42,661 nt of DNA. It comes from Methanocaldococcus sp. GTDB taxonomy: Archaea > AGJL01 > Methanococci > Methanococcales > Methanocaldococcaceae. The notes beneath the pieces were generated by a model, which was not told where the DNA came from, searched no databases, and was given only the letters and a program-made list of their open reading frames with translations. This document shows, one piece after another, positions 1-8,666 of the stretch (the first letter of the stretch is position 1; each line of letters opens with the position of its first letter). Location: the NCBI GenBank assembly GCA_027068365.1, contig JAMOTQ010000062.1:1-42661 (forward strand). Direction: 5' to 3'. The translations under genes and the position numbers were made by a program.

Positions 1-152
1 TAAAAAATGCTGATTTGGGAATTTGTGTTATTGGTGATGAAGGAGCTTGGACAAAGACATTATTAAGCTCTGATATAGTTGTTAAGGATATAATTGATGC
101 TCTTGATTTGCTATTAAAGGAAAATAGGTTGAAAGCCACAAGTAGAGATTAA
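1..152 (+). CDS. HAD-family soluble P-type ATPase-like phosphatase, C-terminal end (partial)
   Basis: Only the last 49 codons are in the window; the frame is open from base 3 to the TAA at 150-152. The visible peptide contains ADLGICVIGDEGAW followed by a stretch close to SSDIVVKDIIDALDLLL. This matches the end of the small archaeal HAD proteins described as soluble P-type ATPases (COG4087 type), where an acidic loop and the IVVKDI..ALDLLL helix close the Rossmann-like fold. The catalytic DxD and Lys motifs lie outside the window, so activity cannot be judged. The physiological substrate of this family is unknown to me. Confidence rests on the resemblance of about 45 residues. Confidence 0.6.
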   Translation, partial: KNADLGICVIGDEGAWTKTLLSSDIVVKDIIDALDLLLKENRLKATSRD

Positions 153-446
153 ATAATATGTCAAAAATCTTCTCTGTTGTCTTAGATGTTAATTTTATAG
201 ATTGTTATAGCACTGTCAGATATATCTGTTTTAAGCTTTGTGTTTATACAGATAGAATATAGAATTTAAACATTCTATCAAAATTTTTATGTATAAAAAT
301 ACAAATATAAGTAAAATTTGAGATAAAAAATTAATCTGTTGTTATAAATTCAGATTCGAGTATCTCTTTTCACTTTTAGAAAAAAATTTATACTAAATAG
401 GATAATTAGGTTTTTAATAAAGTTTAAATAAAATTGAGGGAGACGT
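153..446. other. Intergenic region, 294 bp
   Basis: AT-rich spacer between the HAD tail and the CooC-like gene. I see no open frame, RNA gene or long repeat. It contains short runs of TTTAAATA-like sequence near 420-432 that could serve as the TATA element of the next gene, but I cannot fix a transcription start. Confidence 0.4.
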
Positions 447-1196
447 ATGAAAATCTCTATCTGTGGAAAGGGAGGTTGTGGAAAAAGCTCAATAACAACT
501 TTAATGGCTAAGGAATTTGCTAAAAAGGGTTATAGAGTTTTAGTTATTGATGGAGATGAGTCAAATTTAAGTTTGCATAAGTTATTAGGCATGGATATGC
601 CAAAGGACTTTATAGAATATCTTGGAGGAAGAAAAGAGTTCATGAAGAAGTTGAGAGAAAAAATGGATGGTAAAGATGTTGAGTTATTTGAAGGAGAAAT
701 ATATATAGATTCTTTACCAAAAGATTATCTGGTAGAGAAAGGCAATATTAAACTTTTGGCAATTGGAAAAATCCATGATTTTGGGGAAGGTTGTGCATGT
801 CCAATGGGTGCTTTGCTGAGAGAGTTTTTAAAATCTCTAAAATTAAAGGATAAAGAGATTGTTATTGTTGATACTGAGGCAGGGATAGAGCATTTTGGTA
901 GGGGTGTTGAGGGAGGATGTGATGTTATCATAGCAGTTATAGACCCAACCTATGAATCTATAAGATTATCTAAGAAGATTGAAGAGATTGGAGAGAAATT
1001 AGGTAAGAAGGTTTATTTTATAATTAATAAAGTAGATGATGAGACAAAAGATTTAATACTTGAAAATATTAATAAGGATAAAGTTATTGCAGTTATTCCA
1101 AACAATAAGGAGATTATGAGATATGGACTAAAAGGAGAGGAATTAAAAGTTGAAATCCCTGAAATTAAAGAAGTCGTGGAATTTTTAGTTAAATAG
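447..1196 (+). CDS. CooC-like MinD/NifH-family P-loop ATPase
   Basis: A 249-aa deviant-Walker-A ATPase. The P-loop KGGCGKSS covers residues 8-15, with the signature first lysine at 8. A Walker A' Asp lies in VLVIDGDES (residues 31-39). A CxC pair (C116, C118) sits in GCACPMGALL, as in CooC, where such cysteines bridge the dimer and bind metal. VDTEAG and IINKVDD provide the nucleotide-binding motifs of the SIMIBI class. CooC proteins use ATP to help insert nickel into CO dehydrogenase, and methanogens use CODH/acetyl-CoA synthase for carbon fixation, so metallocentre maturation is a reasonable inference. No CODH gene is adjacent, so the client is unproven. It starts at ATG after a GGGAG site. 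It could serve another metalloenzyme. Confidence 0.75.
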   Translation: MKISICGKGGCGKSSITTLMAKEFAKKGYRVLVIDGDESNLSLHKLLGMDMPKDFIEYLGGRKEFMKKLREKMDGKDVELFEGEIYIDSLPKDYLVEKGNIKLLAIGKIHDFGEGCACPMGALLREFLKSLKLKDKEIVIVDTEAGIEHFGRGVEGGCDVIIAVIDPTYESIRLSKKIEEIGEKLGKKVYFIINKVDDETKDLILENINKDKVIAVIPNNKEIMRYGLKGEELKVEIPEIKEVVEFLVK

Positions 1197-1376
1197 CTTT
1201 TCTATTTTTTACATCATTTGTTCTAAATGTTTCATAGTGGTGAATAATTGGAGTGGTATTCCAGTAGTTGTTTCAATAGGATAATACTTTTTTATATGAT
1301 GAAGTTATATTGATTTGTTACTATTTTGATACCTCTAATTATAATTTAAAAATTTAAATATTTATAAAATTTCTAA

Positions 1377-2612
1377 GTGATGGTTATGGTTGAGTTATTA
1401 GCTCCAGCTAATGATTTAACATGTTTAAAAACAGCTATTGATTATGGTGCTGATGCTGTTTATTGCGGATTGAAAGAGTTAAACATGAGAGCAAATGCAA
1501 AAAACTTTACAAGGGAAGAGTTAATTGAAGGCATTAAATATGCTCACAACAATAATAAAAAGGTATATCTCTGCACAAACACAGTTATCTATGAGAGTGA
1601 TTTAAAGAAAGTTGAGGAAATCTTGGACTTTGCAAATTCTGCTGAGGTTGATGCAGTTATAGTTAGTGACTTGGGAACTATGCAGTTAGCCAATGAGTTA
1701 GGACTGAAGGTTCATGCAAGCGTTCAATGCAACATAACAAACTCCTTAACAGCTAAATTTTACTCAAAATTTGCAAAGAGGGTTATATTATCAAGAGAGC
1801 TAACTTTAAATCAGATAAAAGAGATTAGAGAAAATTTAAAAAAGGATAAAGTAGATTTAGAGTTAGAGGGCTTTGTTCATGGTGCTTTGTGTGTGGCTAT
1901 AAGTGGAAGATGTTTTTTAAGCTCCTATTTATTTGGAAGACATGCAAACTGTGGGGATTGCCTGCAACCATGTAGGAGAAGATGGAAGTTAATTAATGAG
2001 CATCACGATGGCACTTATGAATTAATTTGTGAGGGGAAATATTTATTATCTCCAAAAGATTTATGTATGATTGAACACATCCCAGAGTTGATGGAGGTTT
2101 TTGATTCATTTAAGATAGAGGGTAGGGCTAAAAATGCCGATTATGTTATGAGAACTACAAAGGTTTATAGAGAGGCAATAGATAGCGTTTTAGATGGAAC
2201 TTATTATGAAAAACTTCCATATTTCAAAAAAGAGCTTGAAAAGGTTTATAATAGAGGTTATGATACTGGATTTTATTTTAGAGATATAAATAAGAATCAT
2301 GATTTCCAATATGAGATTGAAGGAAATGCATCAAAGTATAGAAAGATTGAAATTGGGAGGGTTGTCAATTTTTACAAAAAGGTTAGTGTGGCAGAGATTG
2401 AATTATGGCATGATTTAAAAATTGGAGACACAATATTAATAATTGGAAAAACTACTGGCTGTGTTGAAGATAAAGTTAAATCAATGCAAATAAACCATAA
2501 AGATGTTGAAATTGCTAAAAAAGGGGATAGAGTTGGAGTTAAGTTAAACCATTTGGTTAGAGAGGGGGATAGGGTTTATTTATTAAAAAGAATGGAAGAG
2601 ACAAAGAATTAA
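1377..2612 (+). CDS. U32 family peptidase-like protein (Fe-S, RNA hydroxylation type)
   Basis: A 411-aa protein of the U32 family (orthologue of MJ0090 by recollection). It opens with the family hallmark ELLAPANDLTCLKTAIDYGA and a TIM-barrel-like pattern. The cysteine cluster GALCVAISGRCFLSSYL...NCGDCLQPCRRRW (C172, C179, C192, C195, C199) matches the conserved cysteines that bind an Fe-S cluster in studied members. Although named peptidases, characterised bacterial relatives (TrhP, RlhA, UbiU/V) act in O2-independent hydroxylation of RNA or quinone precursors, so an RNA-modifying role is the better guess. A C-terminal beta-rich extension (about 310-405) is present as in longer members. The GTG at 1377 is used here; the ATG immediately after it at 1380 is equally possible. 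A TATA-like run lies just upstream (about 1350-1370). Confidence 0.85.
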   Translation: MMVMVELLAPANDLTCLKTAIDYGADAVYCGLKELNMRANAKNFTREELIEGIKYAHNNNKKVYLCTNTVIYESDLKKVEEILDFANSAEVDAVIVSDLGTMQLANELGLKVHASVQCNITNSLTAKFYSKFAKRVILSRELTLNQIKEIRENLKKDKVDLELEGFVHGALCVAISGRCFLSSYLFGRHANCGDCLQPCRRRWKLINEHHDGTYELICEGKYLLSPKDLCMIEHIPELMEVFDSFKIEGRAKNADYVMRTTKVYREAIDSVLDGTYYEKLPYFKKELEKVYNRGYDTGFYFRDINKNHDFQYEIEGNASKYRKIEIGRVVNFYKKVSVAEIELWHDLKIGDTILIIGKTTGCVEDKVKSMQINHKDVEIAKKGDRVGVKLNHLVREGDRVYLLKRMEETKN

Positions 2613-2657
2613 ACAAAAACCTAAAAAACAAAAGCAATATAAAAAATTGGGAGAGAT

Positions 2658-3569
2658 ATGATGCTGATTTTGGGAGTGGCTTATTTCCTATTGGGACTTA
2701 TATTGTTATACTTTGGAAGTGATTGGTTTGTCTTAGGAGGGGAAAGAATAGCTAAGCAATTTAATGTATCAAACTTTGTTATTGGAGCTACTGTTATGGC
2801 TATTGGAACTTCTTTACCTGAGATATTAACATCTGCCTACGCCGCTTACATGCACGCTCCGGGCATATCAATAGGGAATGCTATTGGCTCATGTATCTGT
2901 AATATTGGCTTGGTTCTTGGAGTTAGTGCAATTATAAGCCCAATAATAGTTGATAAAAAGTTAATGAAGGATGTATTATTTTATCTTTTGTTTGTTATCT
3001 TCACTGCAATTATAGGAATTGATGGATTTTCGCAAATTGATGGAATAGTGTTATTAATTATATTTATAATGTATTTAAGATGGACTATAAAAAATGGGAA
3101 TGTTGAAGTTGGTGAAGAAGAAAAAAAAGATAATCCTTCACTGGTCTTTTCCTTAGTTTTGTTGATTATTGGCTTGGTTGGGGTTTTAGTTGGGGCTGAG
3201 TTATTTGTTGATGGAGCAAAAAAAATTGCCTTAGCCCTAAATATCCCAGACAAAATTATTGGATTCACATTAGTTGCCTTTGGGACATCCCTACCAGAGT
3301 TAATGGTTTCTTTGGCGGCGGCAAAAAGAAAATTGGGAGGGATGGTTTTAGGAAATGTTATTGGGAGTAATATAGCAGATATAGGAGGAGCTTTGGCTAT
3401 TGGGAGCTTATTTATGCACCTTCCACCAGAAAATATACAAATGACTATATTGGCTATTATGAGCTTCCTCCTTTATTTATTTGCAAAATTCAGAAAAATT
3501 GATAGATGGCACGGAGTTCTGTTTTTAGCTCTATATATAACTGCAATAGCTCTGTTGAGGATGGGATAA
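2658..3569 (+). CDS. Na+/Ca2+ exchanger, CaCA family (NCX_Mj orthologue)
   Basis: A 303-aa, very hydrophobic protein with the two inverted alpha repeats of the cation/Ca2+ exchangers. Repeat 1 contains GATVMAIGTSLPEILTS (E55) and GNAIGSCICNIGLVLG; repeat 2 contains GFTLVAFGTSLPELMVS and GNVIGSNIADIGGAL. The two Glu residues and the Asn/Asp partners are the ion ligands in the crystal structure of M. jannaschii NCX_Mj (MJ0091). The sequence looks nearly collinear with that protein, so ten membrane helices and 3 Na+ : 1 Ca2+ exchange across the cytoplasmic membrane are expected. It starts with ATG ATG after GGGAGAGAT; the second ATG (2661) gives the 302-residue length of NCX_Mj. Its stop overlaps the next gene's start by one base (TAATG). 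Confidence 0.95.
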   Translation: MMLILGVAYFLLGLILLYFGSDWFVLGGERIAKQFNVSNFVIGATVMAIGTSLPEILTSAYAAYMHAPGISIGNAIGSCICNIGLVLGVSAIISPIIVDKKLMKDVLFYLLFVIFTAIIGIDGFSQIDGIVLLIIFIMYLRWTIKNGNVEVGEEEKKDNPSLVFSLVLLIIGLVGVLVGAELFVDGAKKIALALNIPDKIIGFTLVAFGTSLPELMVSLAAAKRKLGGMVLGNVIGSNIADIGGALAIGSLFMHLPPENIQMTILAIMSFLLYLFAKFRKIDRWHGVLFLALYITAIALLRMG

Positions 3570-5038
3570 TGGTAAAGATAACCGTTAAGAGGTTTGATGG
3601 AAAAAAAGAGTATCTTGAAAGCTATGAAGTTCCAGAGAACATAACGGTTTTGGAGGCATTGGAATACATAAACAAAAATTATGGGGCTAACATTTTATTT
3701 AGAGCTTCATGTAGGAATGGACAGTGTGGAAGTTGTGCTGTAACAATAAATGGAGAGCCAAGATTGGCATGTGAAACTAAGGTAGAAGATGATATGATTA
3801 TAGAACCATTGAGAGGATTTAAAGTAATTAGAGATTTGATAGTTGATAGAGAACCATACTACAAAAAACTATTGGGAATAAAAAACTATCTCATAAGAAA
3901 AAACTATCCAAAAGGTCTCGAAATCATTCCCCCTAAATATGTTGAAGAGAACAAAGAACTTAGGGGCTGTATCGACTGTTTATCTTGCCTCTCTGTATGT
4001 CCAGCGAGGGAAGTTAGCGAATATCCCGGTCCAACTTTTATGAGGCAGTTGGCAAGGTTTGCCTTTGATAAGAGGGATGAAGATAATAGGGAGGTAACTG
4101 CCTATTTTGAAAATATTTACAATTGCACAACTTGTGCCAAGTGTGTTGAGGTCTGTCCAAAAGAGATTGACATCGTTCATAAGGCAATAGAAACATTAAG
4201 GGCTTTATCATTTAGTAGAGGTTATTATATAAACAACCATTTAAAAGTTAGGGAGAATGTTTTAAAATACAACAGAAGTGTTGTTGAAGAGGAATTACCT
4301 TTATTAAAGCAAGTTGATGATTTTTATCCTGCTGAGAATGAAAAGTTAAGAGTTGCCTTTTTTACTGGATGTTTAGTTGATTTTAGATTGCAAGATGTTG
4401 GGAAGGATGCAATAAAGGTTTTAAATGCTCATGGTGTATCTGTTGTTATACCAAAAAATCAGGTCTGTTGTGGCTCTCCATTTTTTAGAACTGGGCAGAG
4501 GGATGTTGCTGAGAAATTAAAGAGGAAAAACTTGGAAATATTTAACAAGTTGGATGTTGATTGTGTTGTAACAATATGTGCTGGATGTGGAAGCACATTA
4601 AAAAACGATTACAAAGAGAGAGAGTTTGAGGTTAAAGATATAACAGAGGTTTTAACAGAAGTGGGGCTTTTGAAATACAAACCATTAAAAATGAGAGTTA
4701 CTTACCACGACCCATGTCATTTAAGAAGGGGGCAAAAAATATATAAACAACCAAGGGAAATTTTAAAATCTATCCCCGAACTTGAATTTATTGATATTGA
4801 GGTAAGATGTTGCGGAGCGGGGGGAGGCGTAAGGAGCGGAAAGCCAGATATTGCTTATTTAATTGGTAAAAGAAGGGCAAAAATGATTTATAATACAAAT
4901 GTGGATGCAGTAATTACAGTTTGTCCATTTTGTGAATATCACATAAGAGATAGCTTAAAAAAGTTTAAAGAAGAGAATAAACTAAAAAAAGAGATAGATG
5001 TTATGAATATTGTATCTTTATTAGCTAAGGTAATTTAA
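3569..5038 (+). CDS. tfrB: Thiol:fumarate reductase, iron-sulfur/CCG subunit B
   Basis: A 489-aa electron-transfer subunit. It has an N-terminal 2Fe-2S ferredoxin domain (C48, C53, C56, C68 in ASCRNGQCGSCAVTING), then two 4Fe-4S clusters (C134/C137/C140/C144 and C186/C189/C192/C196). Two CCG heterodisulfide-reductase-type domains follow, with QVCCGSPF, TICAGCGS, DPCHLRRGQ and RCCGAGGGV. This is the architecture of methanogen TfrB, which oxidises coenzymes M and B to the heterodisulfide at the expense of fumarate together with the flavoprotein TfrA. TfrA is not nearby. The frame is open upstream to 3506, but ATG 3569 is chosen because it gives the family length and overlaps the exchanger stop as TAATG, implying translational coupling. 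Confidence 0.9.
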   Translation: MVKITVKRFDGKKEYLESYEVPENITVLEALEYINKNYGANILFRASCRNGQCGSCAVTINGEPRLACETKVEDDMIIEPLRGFKVIRDLIVDREPYYKKLLGIKNYLIRKNYPKGLEIIPPKYVEENKELRGCIDCLSCLSVCPAREVSEYPGPTFMRQLARFAFDKRDEDNREVTAYFENIYNCTTCAKCVEVCPKEIDIVHKAIETLRALSFSRGYYINNHLKVRENVLKYNRSVVEEELPLLKQVDDFYPAENEKLRVAFFTGCLVDFRLQDVGKDAIKVLNAHGVSVVIPKNQVCCGSPFFRTGQRDVAEKLKRKNLEIFNKLDVDCVVTICAGCGSTLKNDYKEREFEVKDITEVLTEVGLLKYKPLKMRVTYHDPCHLRRGQKIYKQPREILKSIPELEFIDIEVRCCGAGGGVRSGKPDIAYLIGKRRAKMIYNTNVDAVITVCPFCEYHIRDSLKKFKEENKLKKEIDVMNIVSLLAKVI

Positions 5039-5063
5039 ATTTTATATTATTTATTATTTTTAT

Positions 5064-5492
5064 TTATATTCCAACATATATTTTTTTGTCTCCAATTTCA
5101 ATAACCTCTTTTTCTCCTTCTGGCATTTCATCAACAACCTCTATATAATCCCTGTTGGCAATATCATTGCTTAAAACATCCAATATATATTTTAAATCCT
5201 CATCATCCGTATAAATCTTTGCCTTAACTTTAAATTTCCTTGCCAATCTTGCAATATCTCTTAAAGCTAATTTTGCTTCTGTAATTAGCTCTAAATATTT
5301 TTTAGCTTCCTTTAAATCTTCCTCCTTCCCAATCAATACTGGATATTTAACATTATATATTTCATCCTCCCTAACATCAAATTTTACATTACAAATCTCC
5401 ACTAATCTGGCAATTATTGACTGTGGCAAGCCGGGGGGAATAGGGATTTCTTTTTCATCTATGTCGTAGCATTTAAAATTAAAGTTGTCCAT
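5064..5492 (-). CDS. Conserved methanogen protein of unknown function (142 aa)
   Basis: A small acidic, soluble protein with no motif I can assign. The first third contains EIPIPPGLPQSIIARLVEIC; the rest alternates helices rich in Lys and Glu with short strands. It lies 90 bp downstream of the marker protein 7 gene on the same strand. In methanogens that gene clusters with other methyl-coenzyme M reductase-associated marker genes, so a link to Mcr function or assembly is possible by context only. It ends 25 bp from the convergent tfrB stop. It starts at an ATG after GGGAAAGA. I do not recognise the family with confidence; another methanogenesis marker family is one option. Confidence 0.6.
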   Translation of the reverse strand: MDNFNFKCYDIDEKEIPIPPGLPQSIIARLVEICNVKFDVREDEIYNVKYPVLIGKEEDLKEAKKYLELITEAKLALRDIARLARKFKVKAKIYTDDEDLKYILDVLSNDIANRDYIEVVDEMPEGEKEVIEIGDKKIYVGI

Positions 5493-5581
5493 TCTTTCCC
5501 TCTTTATAGTTTTTTCAAAATATTTTTAGAAAGAAATTTTGGAAATAAAGTATAATTTGCCTTTAAATAAAAGATAAAAAT

Positions 5582-6502
5582 TTAAAATTTATCCTTATGC
5601 ATTTCAAACTCAACCTCTGATTTTGGTTTTATTTTTATTAATATGTAGTTTTTCATCTCACTTCTTTTAATATCTGCTATATCCTTTAACATGTAGTTTT
5701 TAACCTTAACCTCTCTAATTTTATCAGCATATTTATCGTAATCCAACTTAACCCTTAACCCATCTAATTGAGTGACAATAGGCATTGGAGATAGAATAGA
5801 ATAAACTTCATCAACTTGCTTCTCAATCTCATCCTTAACAACTACTGGCGGAACAATTGGGGGGTCATAAGATAACTCTCTCCTCTTCTCATTTATGAGT
5901 TCAGTTATCACCTCAACCATCCTTCTTAAAGCCCTAATCTCCTCTCCATGTCTTAACCTATGGCTCCTCCTTCCAAGATTTCCAACATAAGGATAGGGGA
6001 TATCTATTTTTTCAGGTCCTCCGGTAACAACAACTGGGATATCTACATCAAATAGATGGGTTTTATTTTTAATGCAATCTTCAAAGTTGCCCATCACATA
6101 AACAGCTAAATCATGCTCCTCTATTAGTCTCTTTTCTTTCTCTCTTAATTGGGCTATATCCCTACCCACTCCTCTTGCTAATCCAATCATGTTTGGTTTA
6201 GCCCCAAATCTCCTCAAATACTCTGAGATATCGCAAGCTGTATGTGGTAAGTGATGCCTTGACAAACTTGGAGCTACGACAGCTATCTCTGTCCCTGCTA
6301 ATGGTGTCTCTATAATCTTACCTTTGTATTTTTTTGCTTCCTCTTTAATGTTTTCAAGCTCATTTTGAGGGATTGCTAATGTCATATAAACATCTAACTG
6401 CATAACATGCTCTTGGATGATAAATCCACCAATGTCTTCAATCCATTCTTTAAAGATGTTGTTTTTATAGACCCCACCTTCATATCTAACTATTTCATAC
6501 AT
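5582..6502 (-). CDS. Methanogenesis marker protein 7
   Basis: A 306-aa protein that I recognise as methanogenesis marker protein 7, a family present across methanogens and linked with methyl-coenzyme M reductase genes. Distinctive stretches are GTEIAVVAPSLSRHHLPHTA, GLARGVGRDIAQLREKEKRL and NLGRRSHRLRHGEEIRALRR, a highly basic conserved region that could contact nucleic acid or a cofactor phosphate. Biochemical function is not established as far as I know. The frame opens with a GTG at 6511, but that codon lies inside the GGTGAT ribosome binding site, so ATG 6502 is preferred. The upstream DUF2209 gene ends 40 bp away, suggesting a shared transcript. Confidence 0.8.
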   Translation of the reverse strand: MYEIVRYEGGVYKNNIFKEWIEDIGGFIIQEHVMQLDVYMTLAIPQNELENIKEEAKKYKGKIIETPLAGTEIAVVAPSLSRHHLPHTACDISEYLRRFGAKPNMIGLARGVGRDIAQLREKEKRLIEEHDLAVYVMGNFEDCIKNKTHLFDVDIPVVVTGGPEKIDIPYPYVGNLGRRSHRLRHGEEIRALRRMVEVITELINEKRRELSYDPPIVPPVVVKDEIEKQVDEVYSILSPMPIVTQLDGLRVKLDYDKYADKIREVKVKNYMLKDIADIKRSEMKNYILIKIKPKSEVEFEMHKDKF

Positions 6503-6542
6503 TAAAATCACCAGAACTTTTTATTAGAAATTATTTTCTATT

Positions 6543-6947
6543 TTATAGATAATTAATATTTATACCTCTCTCTTTTATAAGAAGTTTCCTAACAGAGTAA
6601 GAAACATGATGGGCTATATTTATTGCCTCTAACTCTCCTCTTGTCTTTGGAAATATAACCTCCTTCCTTAAAATTGATGAAATAACATCTTTGGATGTAT
6701 TAAAAAACTCTCCCCTCTCACATAAAATATAATCAAACTCTTTACCAAATTTTTCAATAAATTCCTTAACCTCTTTAATAATATCCCTCAATTTCTGGCT
6801 TTTTCCTTCCTTGACCATAACGTCTATTTTTTCCACATGCACAATTCTATCTGCTTTAATCTCCACCAAAACCCCAGCATACACTCTAAAAAATATATCA
6901 TTTTCTTGATGCCTTCCAGATATATCTATTGCCAATACTTTAATCAT
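6543..6947 (-). CDS. DUF2209-like RNase H-fold protein
   Basis: A 134-aa archaeal protein. It starts with IKVLAIDISGRHQENDIFF, the beta-hairpin with an Asp expected of the RNase H/actin-like fold (compare IxxxDxS). It continues with a second strand (AGVLVEIKADRIVHVEK) and a central DYILCERGEFFN segment containing an acidic pair. This matches my recollection of DUF2209, a family of unknown role in methanogens. Whether D8 and the later acidic residues form a metal site cannot be told from the sequence alone. It has a strong GAGGTGAG site just before ATG. Stage: upstream of marker protein 7 and downstream of the SpoIIM-like gene, all on the minus strand with short gaps. Confidence 0.55.
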   Translation of the reverse strand: MIKVLAIDISGRHQENDIFFRVYAGVLVEIKADRIVHVEKIDVMVKEGKSQKLRDIIKEVKEFIEKFGKEFDYILCERGEFFNTSKDVISSILRKEVIFPKTRGELEAINIAHHVSYSVRKLLIKERGININYL

Positions 6948-6970
6948 CTCACCTCAAAATAAAAATAAGT

Positions 6971-7750
6971 TTAAAGCATAGAAATCAGATACAAAAATAG
7001 GTTTTTATAGGCATTTATAAATGCAGATAATAGGGAAATTCCATAAGCTTTTGCATAGTCATAAATAAGCCAGTCAAGTGGCTCCAACATTCCAGCTATA
7101 AAGATAAATATAAATGAGCATAATATGAGGGTTGCTATTTTTTTATAAGTCATATCTTTTTTAATTATTGGGAGTATTTTATTGGCTATTTCCAATCCGG
7201 CAACAACCGCAGTAGCAAATCCAAAAAACTCAAAAAATCCATGAGGTAAGACAGCAATTAAGTCAGAATAATTGAGGTCTGTCCCAATTAATCCAGTCAG
7301 TGGATTTACAACAGTGAAGATAAATAATATAAGCAAATACTTTTGATATTGTTTAAATATCTCCTCTTTTTCTTCCAATGTTTTAGCTTTTTCCAAATCT
7401 TTTTTATATAAGTAGGAAAGTAGTCCAAGAGCTGACATTATGATTAGACATCCCATAAAATTAGAAATTACATACGAAAAGGCATAAGTTATGTAGCTAT
7501 TTTTTGCTCCAACGGTTTTTGATACTGCTGAAGAAACTGCATGAAATTTTACAGTTCCAACTTCTTGGGCTAACTTAGCAGGTTGTTCCATAAATTTGGA
7601 TTTAAAAATAGAGGATAAGTATAAAAGAAACTTTCCAACAGAAAATGAAAATAAAAATCCAGTCCAACATAAAAAATAAGTTATTAAAATCTTTTTTGGG
7701 ACATTTAAGGAAAGATATTTTTTAAAGACCCCAATGGCTTTTTCTTCCAT
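6971..7750 (-). CDS. SpoIIM/DUF95-family integral membrane protein
   Basis: A 259-aa membrane protein with about five hydrophobic spans (near residues 22-45, 85-105, 135-150, 165-190, 205-225). The key signature is SDLIAVLPHGFFEFFGFATA, typical of the stage II sporulation protein M family (PF01944), where the conserved PHG-x-x-E motif lies in a membrane helix. Archaeal members have no sporulation role; their function is unknown, with proposals centring on membrane remodelling. The N-terminal tail and the loop around 105-135 are charged. Neighbours are aIF2 beta upstream (48 bp gap) and DUF2209 downstream, so it may be co-transcribed with either. Confidence 0.75.
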   Translation of the reverse strand: MEEKAIGVFKKYLSLNVPKKILITYFLCWTGFLFSFSVGKFLLYLSSIFKSKFMEQPAKLAQEVGTVKFHAVSSAVSKTVGAKNSYITYAFSYVISNFMGCLIIMSALGLLSYLYKKDLEKAKTLEEKEEIFKQYQKYLLILFIFTVVNPLTGLIGTDLNYSDLIAVLPHGFFEFFGFATAVVAGLEIANKILPIIKKDMTYKKIATLILCSFIFIFIAGMLEPLDWLIYDYAKAYGISLLSAFINAYKNLFLYLISML

Positions 7751-7798
7751 AATTTCCCTTAAATTATTTTTAATAATAAGTTGAGAGTGTTCAATAGT

Positions 7799-8230
7799 TT
7801 AAATCATCTTCACTGGTCTTATAGCACCACAAGCCATACATTTTAAGAGATGGACTCTTCCCTCTTTAATAATCTTAGTATCTGGCTTACCACACTCTCT
7901 ACAAATAACATACTCCCTTAAAAAGTCATTAATTCTTGATTTTAACAACTCTGGGTTGATTCTTCTCTGCAATATTAACCTACCTCCCTCTAAGTTACCA
8001 GCACTACCTGTTTCCTTTAATAAATATTTGGCAAAGAATTCCTCATCCCTATTAACTGCCTTAGCCAACTCTCTAAAATTCCTTATTATTGTCCTATTCC
8101 CCTCTATCAAAATCTCAATTTCCGGAAGTTCAAACCTATCCTTTTGGAAAACATACTCTGGAATTTGGCTTCTTGCCCTCTTTAATAATGCCTTGTAATC
8201 GTAATAGTCAATATTTTCAAGGTCACTCAT
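7799..8230 (-). CDS. eif2b: Translation initiation factor aIF2 subunit beta
   Basis: A 143-aa protein collinear with archaeal aIF2 beta. An N-terminal helix (YYDYKALLKRARSQIPEYVF) is the part that binds aIF2 gamma. A central alpha-beta domain (VNRDEEFFAKYLLKETGSAG) follows, and a C-terminal C4 zinc ribbon CRECGKPDTKIIKEGR...LLKCMACGA. It forms the heterotrimer with alpha and gamma that delivers initiator Met-tRNA to the small ribosomal subunit. In M. jannaschii this gene (MJ0097) is followed by L37e (MJ0098), and here L37e lies immediately upstream on the same strand. GGTGATAAA precedes the ATG. Confidence 0.95.
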   Translation of the reverse strand: MSDLENIDYYDYKALLKRARSQIPEYVFQKDRFELPEIEILIEGNRTIIRNFRELAKAVNRDEEFFAKYLLKETGSAGNLEGGRLILQRRINPELLKSRINDFLREYVICRECGKPDTKIIKEGRVHLLKCMACGAIRPVKMI

Positions 8231-8347
8231 TTTATCACCAAAATAAGATTGTTAAAAAATTATTAGTTTTTAAATTATAAAAAACTATCTGCATTTAAAA
8301 GTAAAAACTTTATCAAGTAAAAAAGAATAAAATGGGAATAATATAAT

Positions 8348-8533
8348 TTATTTTATCCTTTTACCATTAACTTTCTTATTTTGCCATGAGTATTTTCTCA
8401 TTCTTTTGTTTGGGTATCCGCAAGCGGCACATCTCTTTTTTCTTACATGATAAGCCCTTCTTCCGCATCTTCTACATCTTATGTGATATGAACCTTTATT
8501 TCTTCTACCCATTGATGGTGTTCCTTTTGACAT
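8348..8533 (-). CDS. rpl37e: 50S ribosomal protein L37e
   Basis: A 61-aa basic ribosomal protein with a C2-C2 zinc finger ([22 protein letters not shown]) and the N-terminal [14 protein letters not shown] that is nearly invariant in L37e. Zinc-stabilised L37e binds deep in 23S rRNA of the large subunit. The frame is open upstream to a GTG at 8542, but that codon is part of the GGTGAT binding site; ATG 8533 gives the family N-terminus. No shadow or truncation. Confidence 0.96.
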   Translation of the reverse strand: MSKGTPSMGRRNKGSYHIRCRRCGRRAYHVRKKRCAACGYPNKRMRKYSWQNKKVNGKRIK

Positions 8534-8666
8534 AATTATCACCTTTTAACCATTATTTGTGTTTTTAAACTAAAAATATCTGCTCTTTCAATTTACATTG
8601 AGGATTATTAAAAACATTGATTGAGATAATAGCAGATTATGCTATTTAAACTTTACCTTTCTTCTC

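Noticed and set aside
3506-3568. Upstream extension of the tfrB frame
   Set aside because: It overlaps the membrane exchanger gene and gives an N-terminus unlike TfrB; the TAATG overlap start at 3569 explains the gene better.
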